17,940 nucleotides of DNA from Albidovulum sp. (lineage in GTDB: Bacteria > Pseudomonadota > Alphaproteobacteria > Rhodobacterales > Rhodobacteraceae), in the NCBI GenBank assembly GCA_030837825.1, contig JAUQYB010000102.1, forward strand, positions 1 through 17,940, read 5' to 3'. Each line of letters opens with the position of its first letter. Positions within the stretch are counted from its first letter, which is position 1. The position numbers and the translations under genes were made by a program. Below are positions 7,630 to 14,413 of the stretch, in pieces. The notes under the pieces were generated by a model. That model had not been told where the DNA came from. It was given only the letters and a program-made list of their open reading frames with translations, and did not search any database.

Positions 7630-7653
7630 GCCGGCGGGAGCCAGCGCGCCGGC
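7630..7653 (+). other. GC-rich hairpin in the nnrR-opgG spacer
   Basis: GCCGGCG (7630-7636) and CGCCGGC (7647-7653) form a perfect 7-bp inverted repeat around a 10-base loop. It lies 30 bp before the T-tract hairpin at 7683-7699. Neither element belongs to a recognisable gene. Confidence 0.35.
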
Positions 7654-7682
7654 ATCGGCCCCGCAGCCGCCCGTCGCCGAGC

Positions 7683-7699
7683 CGGGATGCCCGTTTTTT
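7683..7699 (+). terminator. Short hairpin with T6 tract, possible intrinsic terminator
   Basis: CGGG (7683-7686), loop ATG, CCCG (7690-7693), then six T residues (7694-7699). The order is right for a plus-strand intrinsic terminator, but the stem has only four base pairs. No plus-strand gene ends just before it, so it would end either an unannotated short transcript or read-through antisense to nnrR. It may be chance. Confidence 0.3.
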
Positions 7700-7879
7700 C
7701 ATCAGCCAGCAGAAACCCGCCGACCAGGCACGGCCGGAATCGGCAAGGAATCCCGCCCCGCTTCGCCGGAAAGCCGATTTTGCACTCGCAGCATCTTCAA
7801 ACCCCTTGCGAAATCCCCAGATGCCATGTGAATGCGCACACGAGGCCCCTGGAGTGAGTCGGCCCGCGGCTAGCCGGTT

Positions 7880-7893
7880 GTAAACAAAGTCAA
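7880..7893. promoter_or_regulatory. Degenerate NNR/FNR-like sequence abutting the opgG start
   Basis: GTAAA-CAAA-GTCAA matches the reverse strand of the norC palindrome (TTAAC-CAAA-GTCAA) at 12 of 14 positions. Only the right half is intact; the left half matches the consensus half-site poorly. It directly touches the opgG ATG, where bound protein would block transcription or start-site access. AT content in an otherwise GC-rich spacer makes coincidence possible. Confidence 0.25.
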
Positions 7894-9480
7894 ATGATCC
7901 CCCCTGCGATCCCAAGCGCGTCGCCCACGCGGCGCCGGTTTCTGGCTGCTGCGGCAGCCTCCGTCTGCCTGCCTGCGCTGATGCCCGCAATCCGCGCCTT
8001 CGCCCAGGAGACGGGCGCCACGCCGTTCAGCTTCGATCTTCTGACCGAAGAGGCCCGGGCCCGCGCCGCAAGCCCAGCACCCGAGGCCGAGGCAATTCCG
8101 CAGGTCTTCGCCGAGATGACCTATGACGACTACAATTTCATCGCCTACCGGCCGGCCCGGGCGCGATGGAATGCGCCCGACATCACCTGGCGGATGATGC
8201 CCTTCCACCTTGGCTGGCTGTTCAAGGAACCGGTGCATCTGTTCGAGGTGGTCGACGGCATGGCCGCCGGGATGACCTTCACCACCGACGATTTCGAATA
8301 CCGCCACCGACTGAAGGGCATGGTTCCGCCGGGCACCGCGCTTCCCGGGGTGGCGGGGTTCAAGCTGACCCATCCGATGAACCGGGGCGACAAGATGGAC
8401 GAGGTGATCTCGTTCATCGGGGCGAGCTATTTCCGCGCGCTCGGCCTTGGCAACGCCTACGGGCTGTCGGCCCGCGGCCTGGCGATCGACAGCGGCCTGC
8501 CCAAGGCCGAGGAGTTCCCCCGTTTCAGCGGCTTCTGGATCGAGAAGCCTGCGGCCTGGGCCGACACGATGACCGTCTACGCCGCGCTCGACAGTGCCAG
8601 CGTGACCGGCGCCTACCGCTTTGTCATCACCCCCGGGGTGGAGACCACGGTCGACGTCACCGCGCGGCTCTTCTTCCGCAGCGACATCGAGCAACTGGGC
8701 GTGGCGCCGCTGACCTCGATGTTCCTTTTCGCCGACATCAACCGCGGCGACTATGACGACTACCGCCCCCGGGTGCACGACAGCAACGGGCTGAGGATCG
8801 TGCGTGCGGACGGCGATGTGATCTGGCGCGCGCTCGACAACCCGCAGGCGCTCTCGTCCTCCTACTTCGCCGAGACCGCGCCGCGCCGGTTCGGCCTTCA
8901 CCAGCGCGGCCGCGACTTCGACGACTACCAGGACGCCGGCGCGCGCTATGACCTGCGCCCCTCGGTCGACATCGAGCCGGTCGGCGACTGGGGGTCGGGC
9001 AAGATCCGGCTTTTCGAACTGCCGACCGCGGTCGAGGTTCACGACAACATCGGCGCCTTCTGGGTTCCCGATACGCCGATCAAGGCCGGCGCTGCGCACG
9101 AATTTGCCTACCGGATGCACTGGGGTCGGCTGGAACCGGACTATGCCGACGACCGCGCCGTCGTCTGGGCCACCCGCGGCGGCATCGGCGGCCCGGCGGG
9201 GCTTGAAAACCCGCCCGACTCGCGCAAGTTCGTCGTCGACTTCAAGGGCGGGATGCTGGGCCGCCTGCCCGAGGACGACGCAGAGGTGAAACCGGTGCTG
9301 ACGATCAACGGCGGAAAGGCCGATGTGACGACGCTGTCCAAGCTGCCCGGCAGCGATGTTTGGCGGCTGGTCGTCGACGTCGCCTCCGACTCCGGGACGC
9401 TCGTCGAGATGACCGCCCACGTCGCGGGCTACGAGCGCAAGCTTTCCGAAATCTGGTCTTTTCAATGGGTGAAGCCATGA
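7894..9480 (+). CDS. opgG: OpgG, periplasmic glucan biosynthesis protein
   Basis: This 528-residue OpgG/MdoG-family protein is a periplasmic protein required for osmoregulated periplasmic glucan synthesis; the family has a beta-sandwich carbohydrate-active domain followed by an immunoglobulin-like domain. The N-terminus carries a classical twin-arginine signal (TRRRFLA at about 12-18, hydrophobic to 30, AFA before the likely cleavage near 37), so it is exported folded. E. coli OpgD is also Tat-exported. The body has family-like segments such as YDDYNFIAYRP soon after the signal and SSSYFAETAPRRFGLHQR in the middle. No Shine-Dalgarno sequence is visible in the 20 bp before the ATG, which is unusual next to its neighbours. 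It overlaps the next small gene by four bases (ATGA) and starts an opgGIHC operon like that of R. sphaeroides. Confidence 0.93.
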   Translation: MIPPAIPSASPTRRRFLAAAAASVCLPALMPAIRAFAQETGATPFSFDLLTEEARARAASPAPEAEAIPQVFAEMTYDDYNFIAYRPARARWNAPDITWRMMPFHLGWLFKEPVHLFEVVDGMAAGMTFTTDDFEYRHRLKGMVPPGTALPGVAGFKLTHPMNRGDKMDEVISFIGASYFRALGLGNAYGLSARGLAIDSGLPKAEEFPRFSGFWIEKPAAWADTMTVYAALDSASVTGAYRFVITPGVETTVDVTARLFFRSDIEQLGVAPLTSMFLFADINRGDYDDYRPRVHDSNGLRIVRADGDVIWRALDNPQALSSSYFAETAPRRFGLHQRGRDFDDYQDAGARYDLRPSVDIEPVGDWGSGKIRLFELPTAVEVHDNIGAFWVPDTPIKAGAAHEFAYRMHWGRLEPDYADDRAVVWATRGGIGGPAGLENPPDSRKFVVDFKGGMLGRLPEDDAEVKPVLTINGGKADVTTLSKLPGSDVWRLVVDVASDSGTLVEMTAHVAGYERKLSEIWSFQWVKP

Positions 9481-9662
9481 CTCCGTTCGACCTGTCCGGC
9501 GCCGCCGCCTTTGAAGAGGCGCTGAGCGCCACGACACCCGTTGCGGCCGCGGCCCTGCCTGACGCGCCGCTTGCCATGCCCGAACAGCGGCTCGAACCCG
9601 CCCGGCCGTTTGAACTGCTGCGCGCGCTTCTCTCGCCCCCGCGCCGGCGCGCGGAGCCGTGA
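9477..9662 (+). CDS. opgI: Small OpgI-like protein between opgG and opgH
   Basis: This 61-residue open frame starts at the ATG overlapping the opgG stop (ATGA) and ends one base before the opgH ATG. The tight fit on both sides argues that it is translated. The product starts MTPFDLSGAAAF, is rich in alanine and proline, has no membrane helix or signal, and ends in a basic RRRAEP tail. In R. sphaeroides the glucan operon is opgGIH followed by opgC, with a short opgI in this place; I identify this gene by position and not by remembered sequence. OpgI's function is unknown. It might be a small cytoplasmic partner of OpgH or serve translational coupling. It could be missed by gene finders because an in-frame upstream extension of opgH covers most of it in another frame. 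Confidence 0.65.
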   Translation: MTPFDLSGAAAFEEALSATTPVAAAALPDAPLAMPEQRLEPARPFELLRALLSPPRRRAEP

Positions 9663-9663
9663 G

Positions 9664-11439
9664 ATGGACGGCGCCCGCACCCCCACCCTTCTCAGGACCG
9701 TCGCGGTCCTCGTGCCCCTTGTGGCGGGCGGGGGCGCGGCGGCGCTCTTTCTGCAATATTCCTCGGCCGCCGGCCTGACGGCCTGGGCCTGGCTCTGCGC
9801 CGCGCTTCTCACGCTTTCCACCGCCTGGCTCGCCTGGGGCGCCATGCTGGCGCTGATCGGGCTCTGGCCGGCGCCGCGGCGCGCGGCCTCTGACGCGCCG
9901 ATCCGGGGACGAACCTGCGTGCTCATGCCGGTCTGCAACGAGGATCCCGCGCCCACCTTCGCCCGCGTCGCCGCGATGATGGAGGCGCTTGCGAACGCCC
10001 CGGCCGAAGTCCATTTCGCCATCCTCTCGGACAGTTCCCGGCCCGAGGCGGTGGCGGGCGAGGCCTACTGGTTTTCCCGGCTGATGGCCGAAACGGCGGG
10101 CGCGGGGCGGCTGTTCTACCGCCGGCGGGAGCGCAACACCGGGCGCAAGGCCGGCAACATCGCCGATTTCTTCCGCAGGAGCGGCGCGGCCTATGACTAT
10201 GCGCTGATCCTCGACGCCGACAGCCTGATGGAACCGGCGACGATCCTCGAGATGATCCGGCGGATGGAGGCCGAGCCGCGGCTGGGGCTTCTCCAGACGC
10301 TGCCGGTCATCGTCCGCGCGGGCTCGCTCTTCGGCCGCGTGATGCAGTTCGCCGCCGCCTTCTACTCGCCGGTCTTCGCCCGCGGCCTCGCGCGGCTTCA
10401 GGGCAGCGCGGGCCCCTTCTGGGGTCACAACGCGATCGTGCGCAGCCGCGCCTGGGCGGAAAGCTGCGGCCTGCCGGAACTGCCGGGCAAGCCGCCCTTC
10501 GGCGGCCACATCCTCAGCCACGACATCGTCGAGGCCGCGCTTCTCGCCCGCGCCGGCTGGATCGTGCGGGTGGACCCGGACCTCGGCGGTTCCTACGAGG
10601 AAGGGCCGGAAAGCCTCATCGAATACGCCAGGCGCGACCGCCGCTGGTGCCAGGGCAACCTCCAGCACAGCAAGGTCGTCAGCGCCGCGGGCCTGCTCGG
10701 CTGGAGCCGGCTTTCGATGGCGCTCGGCATCGTCTCCTACATCGCGCCGGTGTTCTGGGCGGGCTTCCTGATCTCGGCGGTGGCCGACCGCGCCACCCTG
10801 CCGCCGCCCGACTACTTCCCCGACCCGCACCAGTTCTTCCCGGTCTTTCCCAGCGACGAGACGGCGAAGGCCATCGGCCTTTTCATCGGCATCATCGGCC
10901 TTCTGGTCATGCCGAAGCTCCTGATCCTGATCGAGGCCCGGGCGACGGGGCGGGCGCGAAGCTACGGCAGCATGGCCGGCGTGGCGCTGTCCAGCCTCCT
11001 CGACCTCCTGCTTTCCAGCCTGATCGCGCCGGTGATGATGGCCTTCCAGACCCGAGCCGTCGTGCAGGTGCTGCGCGGCGCCGACGGAGGCTGGCCGCCC
11101 AACCGGCGCGGCGAGGCGCGGCTCACCGTCACGGAGGCCTTCGAGGCCAGCCATTTCATCGTCACCCTTGGCCTCGCCGGTCTTTTCGCGGCATGGCACT
11201 GGGGGGCGGGGCTGCTGCCCTGGCTCCTGCCGGTTCTGGTGCCGATGATCCTCGCCCCCGTCCTGATCTCCTGGACCTCGCGGCCATCGAAGGCGTCGGC
11301 GCTTTTCGCCACCCCCGAGGAACGCGCGCTGCCGCCGATCCTGGCGGCGCATCAGCAGACGCTCGACCGCTGGAACCGTGCGGGGAATGCTCCGCGAGAC
11401 GCCGCCGCCACGCAACTGAGGACCAAGGCCCATGCCTAG
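9664..11439 (+). CDS. opgH: OpgH, membrane glucosyltransferase for periplasmic glucans
   Basis: This 591-residue GT2-family glucosyltransferase polymerises the glucan backbone from UDP-glucose and passes it across the inner membrane. Two N-terminal helices (about 11-32 and 38-68) precede the cytoplasmic catalytic domain. Catalytic motifs are PVCNED (89-94), SDSS (122-125), DAD (184-186), SHDIVE with D287 as likely general base, and RRWCQGN (326-332), the QxxRW equivalent. Several helices follow from about residue 345. It is much shorter than the roughly 850-residue E. coli protein, lacking its long N-terminal extension. I chose the ATG at 9664 because GGAG at 9653-9656 lies seven bases before it and because it clears opgI; the frame stays open upstream to a TTG at 9541. 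It overlaps opgC by eight bases. Confidence 0.92.
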   Translation: MDGARTPTLLRTVAVLVPLVAGGGAAALFLQYSSAAGLTAWAWLCAALLTLSTAWLAWGAMLALIGLWPAPRRAASDAPIRGRTCVLMPVCNEDPAPTFARVAAMMEALANAPAEVHFAILSDSSRPEAVAGEAYWFSRLMAETAGAGRLFYRRRERNTGRKAGNIADFFRRSGAAYDYALILDADSLMEPATILEMIRRMEAEPRLGLLQTLPVIVRAGSLFGRVMQFAAAFYSPVFARGLARLQGSAGPFWGHNAIVRSRAWAESCGLPELPGKPPFGGHILSHDIVEAALLARAGWIVRVDPDLGGSYEEGPESLIEYARRDRRWCQGNLQHSKVVSAAGLLGWSRLSMALGIVSYIAPVFWAGFLISAVADRATLPPPDYFPDPHQFFPVFPSDETAKAIGLFIGIIGLLVMPKLLILIEARATGRARSYGSMAGVALSSLLDLLLSSLIAPVMMAFQTRAVVQVLRGADGGWPPNRRGEARLTVTEAFEASHFIVTLGLAGLFAAWHWGAGLLPWLLPVLVPMILAPVLISWTSRPSKASALFATPEERALPPILAAHQQTLDRWNRAGNAPRDAAATQLRTKAHA

Positions 11440-12661
11440 GCAGGCGCTGCGCCTCATTCCGCGCGGCGGGGCGGCACCATCCCCGTCCGCCGCGCCCGAG
11501 ACGGCGGCCGCACCGGCGCCGGTTTCCTTGCCGAAGCGCCGGCGCGATGCGCGGATCGACGTGCTGCGCGGCATCGCGCTGGTGATGATTTTCGTCAACC
11601 ATGTGCCCGGCACGCTCTTTGAATACGCCACCAGCCGCAACTTCGGCTTTTCAGACGCGGCGGAGGGGTTCGTCTTCCTTTCCGGCCTCTCGGCCGTCCT
11701 CGCCTATGCCGGCGGGCTTGCCGCACGCCCGCTCTGGCCCGGCGTCCGCCGCATCTGGAAACGCGCCTGGACGCTCTATCTCGTGCACCTCATGGTCACG
11801 TTCTGGGCGCTCGCCATCGTCGCGGCGACGCTGCGCTACGGCGGAACCGGAACGCTGTTCGCAAAGGACAACTTCCAGTTCCTGGTCAGCGACCCGATCG
11901 GCGTCCTGGTCGGACTGCCGGTGCTGGGCCATCAGTTCGGCTATGTGAACATCCTGCCGCTCTATGCCGCGCTCCTGCTCGCCGCCCCGGCGATGATCAT
12001 GGCCGCCGTCCGCTGGCCGCGCGCGACTCTTGCCGCCTCAGCAGCACTCTGGGCCGCGGCGGGGCTGACCCACTTCGACCTGCCGAACCTGCCGCTTCCG
12101 GGCGGCTGGTTCTTCAACCCCTTTGCCTGGCAGCTTCTCTTCGTCCTCGGCATCCTCACCGGTGTGGCGCTGAAACGCGGGGCGCGCTTCGTTCCGGTCA
12201 ACCGGGGGCTCGCGCTCGCCGCCGGGGCCTATCTTCTTCTGGCGCTGGTCTGGCTCAAATGGCCCGCGCTCCAGGCCCAGGGCAACGCGATGCTCGGATG
12301 GGCGGCGGCCCAGGGGGTGCCGAACCTGATCCGCGATTTCGACAAGACCTATATCTCGGTGCCGCGGCTTCTGCATTTCCTCTCGCTCGCCTATGTGCTG
12401 AGCGTGCTGCCCTGGCTGCGCGGCTTCTGCGAGTCCCGCCCGATGGCGCCCTTCGCGCTTCTGGGCCGCCATGCGCTGCCGGTCTTCGCGCTCGGCACGA
12501 TCCTGTCCTTCGCGGTGCGCGCGGCGAAGGAGATCGCGGGCGAGGCGCCATTCGCCGTCGATGCCATGCTGATCGGCAGCGGCATCGCCGCGATGCTGGT
12601 CTTCGCGGCGGTCCTGGAATTCAGCCGCAAGGCAGGCATGGCGCCGGCCCGGGCAGCGTGA
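11432..12661 (+). CDS. opgC: OpgC, membrane succinyltransferase of periplasmic glucans
   Basis: This 409-residue protein belongs to the OpgC acyltransferase family, integral membrane proteins that add succinyl groups to periplasmic glucans and so give them negative charge. After a 35-residue proline/alanine-rich leader comes the family start, RRDARIDVLRGIALVMIFVNH, with D43, R46 and H57 as conserved candidates for activity. About ten hydrophobic helices follow. The ATG lies inside the end of opgH with an eight-base overlap. R. sphaeroides opgC is the closest described counterpart in the same operon position. It is the last gene of this block; a convergent minus-strand gene ends 30 bp downstream. 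The gene is intact and the identification good. Confidence 0.9.
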   Translation: MPRQALRLIPRGGAAPSPSAAPETAAAPAPVSLPKRRRDARIDVLRGIALVMIFVNHVPGTLFEYATSRNFGFSDAAEGFVFLSGLSAVLAYAGGLAARPLWPGVRRIWKRAWTLYLVHLMVTFWALAIVAATLRYGGTGTLFAKDNFQFLVSDPIGVLVGLPVLGHQFGYVNILPLYAALLLAAPAMIMAAVRWPRATLAASAALWAAAGLTHFDLPNLPLPGGWFFNPFAWQLLFVLGILTGVALKRGARFVPVNRGLALAAGAYLLLALVWLKWPALQAQGNAMLGWAAAQGVPNLIRDFDKTYISVPRLLHFLSLAYVLSVLPWLRGFCESRPMAPFALLGRHALPVFALGTILSFAVRAAKEIAGEAPFAVDAMLIGSGIAAMLVFAAVLEFSRKAGMAPARAA

Positions 12662-12663
12662 AC

Positions 12664-12691
12664 GGCCGGCCCGGCCTTCACCGGCTCGGCC
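12664..12691. terminator. Possible hairpin between convergent opgC and DUF2478 gene
   Basis: The 30-bp convergent spacer is almost all G and C. CGGCCGGCC-type repeats at 12663-12676 can fold as a 5-bp stem, or pair imperfectly (7 of 9) with GGCTCGGCC at 12683-12691. There is no T tract. It may weakly separate the two operons; the support is modest. Confidence 0.25.
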
Positions 12692-13213
12692 TCAGGCGGG
12701 GCAGCTTTCCTGACCGGTTACCGCGAGCACCCAGGCGGCAAGCGCCTCCTCCTCGGCCGGCAGCGGGACGGCGAGCCCGCCGGCAAACCCCTCGAACGCG
12801 GGAAGGTTCAGTCCGTTCAGGCCGACGAGAACCGGGATGCCGCGCGCCAGCGCCTCGGCAATCACCTCGCGGAAACCGCGGCCCTCGGCCTCGTGCTTGC
12901 CGAACTTGTTGACGATCAGCACATCCGCGCCACCGGCAAGGCTGGCCGCGACGAGGCCCACCGCGGTCTCGAGCGCCTGCGGATCAAGACGGCAGCCATG
13001 CGAATCGCGGCCGAGATCCTGCGAGATGCGCAGCACCGGCCCAACGGGCAGCACCTTCACATCCATGTCGCAGGGGCCGGCGCCGGGCCGTTCGGTGTTG
13101 ATCTGGACGGTGCCGCAGCACCGCAGCCCGCGCGCCGCAAGCCGCCCGGCAAGGCCGAACAGGATCAGGTCGGTGTCGCCCCGTCCGGGGGCCATCGTAT
13201 AGGCGATTTGCAT
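12692..13213 (-). CDS. DUF2478 family protein, P-loop NTPase-like, molybdenum-linked
   Basis: This 173-residue protein begins MQIAYTMAPGRGDTD and contains ADVLIVNKFGKHEAEGRGF (96-114). The second segment resembles the Walker B region of THEP1-type nucleoside triphosphatases (IDEIGKMEL pattern), and the first sits where a P-loop would be but lacks the GK[ST] lysine. I recognise it as DUF2478, a family described as often encoded near molybdate transporter genes. Its place as the last gene of the operon of a molybdenum enzyme, nitrate reductase, fits that link. Other conserved-looking parts are the cysteines at 32, 33, 48 and 74 and the ISQDLG segment (63-68). The ATG at 13213 is chosen over an upstream in-frame start at 13261 because it lies 2 bp after the carbonic anhydrase stop and has AAGGA upstream. 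The biochemical function is unknown; molybdenum or cofactor handling is a guess. Confidence 0.75.
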   Translation of the reverse strand: MQIAYTMAPGRGDTDLILFGLAGRLAARGLRCCGTVQINTERPGAGPCDMDVKVLPVGPVLRISQDLGRDSHGCRLDPQALETAVGLVAASLAGGADVLIVNKFGKHEAEGRGFREVIAEALARGIPVLVGLNGLNLPAFEGFAGGLAVPLPAEEEALAAWVLAVTGQESCPA

Positions 13214-13215
13214 GG

Positions 13216-13833
13216 TCAGTCCTTGGTTTCCGCCCTGAGCCGGCCGGGGCCGGTCGAGCAATCCAGATCGCGCAGCCGGCCGTCCTTCAGCCCGTAGATC
13301 AGCCCGTGCACGCGGACATCGGCGCCGGCCTCCCAGGCGCGTTGCAGGATCGGGGTCTCCGACACCCGGCGGACGCCCTCGATCACGTTCAGCTCGGCCA
13401 GCCGGTCGCGCCGGGCGCCGGGATCACCCGCCCGCGCCAGATCGACCGCATAGGCCCGGGCGATCCGCCGGACCGGCTCCAGCCAGTGGTCGGTGATGCC
13501 ATGCGGCAGGTCCTCGGTCGCGGCCCTCACCCCGCCGCAGCCGTAATGGCCGCAGACGATGATCTCGCGCACCCCCAGCACTTCGACGGCGAATTCCAGC
13601 GCCGAGAGAAGGTTCATGTCGGTGGAATGGACGACATTGGCCACGTTGCGGTGGACGAAGACCTCGCCGGGGTCGAGCCCGGTCACCACGTTGGCGGGAA
13701 CGCGGCTGTCCGAGCAGCCGATCCAGAAATATTCCGGCGCCTGCTGCACCCCCATGCGCGCGAAGAATCCCGGGTCTTCCTCGTGCCGCCGCGCCGACCA
13801 GGCCAGATTGCCGCTGAGGAGGTCGTTCAGCAC
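13216..13833 (-). CDS. can: Beta-class carbonic anhydrase (Can type)
   Basis: This 205-residue protein is a cytoplasmic beta-carbonic anhydrase interconverting CO2 and bicarbonate. The zinc site is complete: C40, D42 and R44 in CSDSR, and H96 and C99 in GHYGCGG. The VFVHRNVANVV segment (58-68) and the ELNVIEGV and HGLIYGLKDG segments match E. coli Can. The most plausible start is the GTG at 13833, which overlaps the hemerythrin-gene stop by seven bases (GTGCTGA); the frame stays open far upstream but that part is shadow. Its presence in the nar operon is unusual; it may balance bicarbonate and pH during nitrate respiration on respired carbon. Enzyme identity is firm; the physiological role is inferred. 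Confidence 0.9.
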   Translation of the reverse strand: MLNDLLSGNLAWSARRHEEDPGFFARMGVQQAPEYFWIGCSDSRVPANVVTGLDPGEVFVHRNVANVVHSTDMNLLSALEFAVEVLGVREIIVCGHYGCGGVRAATEDLPHGITDHWLEPVRRIARAYAVDLARAGDPGARRDRLAELNVIEGVRRVSETPILQRAWEAGADVRVHGLIYGLKDGRLRDLDCSTGPGRLRAETKD

Positions 13834-14399
13834 CGCAGGCCTCCGATCAACCGGTCGAGCCCCCGCCGGTGCAGCATCGCCAGCCGCATCCGGTCGAGAT
13901 CCCTGCGCGTCAGCCGGGCGCGGGCCAGGGGCAGGACAATGGCGTTTTCCAGGATCAGGTGGCGCCGGGAATGCGACGCATAGCGGGTCAGCAGGGCGCG
14001 GTCCTCCGGCGTCAGCGCGGCCTCGCCCTCGGCCACCCGGCGCAGCAACGTGACGAGATCGGGCGTCTCCACCCCGGCGTGGCTGTGGTCGGCCGACAGG
14101 CGCGCCAGCGCGCGCTCGATGTCGTCCTCGGGCTCGCAGCGCTGCCGCAGAAGCGGAAAGAGATCCTCCTCCTCGTCGGCGAAATGCAGCGGCAATTCGT
14201 CGGCGAGAAAGCCCGCCGCATGCGCCGCGGCGTCCTGGTCGGGGTTCTCGGCCGCCGCGATCCGATCCAGCATCACGCAGATCTCGCGCTCGCGCAGGTG
14301 ATCCTCGTGGAGGAAATCCAGCGGGTTGCCAAGCAGTCGCGGATCGGTCGGCGACAGACCGTCGCCGCGCCGGGGATCGTGTGCACGCCGTGCGATCAT
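13827..14399 (-). CDS. Hemerythrin-domain protein
   Basis: This 190-residue protein is largely a hemerythrin (HHE) four-helix domain, which binds a di-iron centre able to hold O2, NO or handle iron. Candidate iron ligands are H31 and H34, H72 with E76 (HxxxE), H105, H143, and H147 with E151 (a second HxxxE). There is no N-terminal ScdA-like cysteine domain as in YtfE/RIC repair proteins, and no signal peptide, so it is cytoplasmic. The ATG at 14399 is preceded by a weak ribosome-binding site. It is 14 bp after the isomerase gene and overlaps the carbonic anhydrase start by seven bases. In a nar operon it might bind NO or O2 near the molybdenum enzyme or repair iron-sulfur clusters. The domain call is good; the role is inferred. 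Confidence 0.8.
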   Translation of the reverse strand: MIARRAHDPRRGDGLSPTDPRLLGNPLDFLHEDHLREREICVMLDRIAAAENPDQDAAAHAAGFLADELPLHFADEEEDLFPLLRQRCEPEDDIERALARLSADHSHAGVETPDLVTLLRRVAEGEAALTPEDRALLTRYASHSRRHLILENAIVLPLARARLTRRDLDRMRLAMLHRRGLDRLIGGLRC

Positions 14400-14413
14400 G
14401 GCGGATTCCCGCT

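Larger units (their letters stand above)
7522..7893. other. Intergenic region between the divergent nnrR and opgG genes
   Basis: These 372 bp must hold the promoters of both flanking genes. I see no convincing -35/-10 pair. Open frames here are arginine- and proline-rich and look like chance frames. The visible structures are a 7-bp GC hairpin (7630-7653), a short hairpin with six T residues (7683-7699) and an NNR-like sequence touching the opgG start (7880-7893). No clear FNR/NNR palindrome lies close to the nnrR start. Confidence 0.7.

Noticed and set aside
7440..7883. Plus-strand open frames in the nnrR-opgG spacer
   Set aside because: They overlap nnrR antisense or are Arg/Pro/Ala-rich without a ribosome-binding site or family resemblance.
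9541..9663. TTG start extending opgH upstream by 41 codons
   Set aside because: It would lie over opgI; the ATG at 9664 has GGAG seven bases upstream and the expected N-terminal membrane helix follows.
7870..11640. Minus-strand open frame of over 1200 codons opposite opgG, opgI and opgH
   Set aside because: It is antisense to genes with clear family motifs, its translation is rich in Arg, Gly, Ala and His with no recognisable domain, and such frames are expected in very GC-rich DNA.
14401..14412. GCGG-ATTC-CCGC hairpin just before the hemerythrin gene start
   Set aside because: A four-base-pair stem in a 14-bp GC-rich spacer is too weak to call as a regulatory element.
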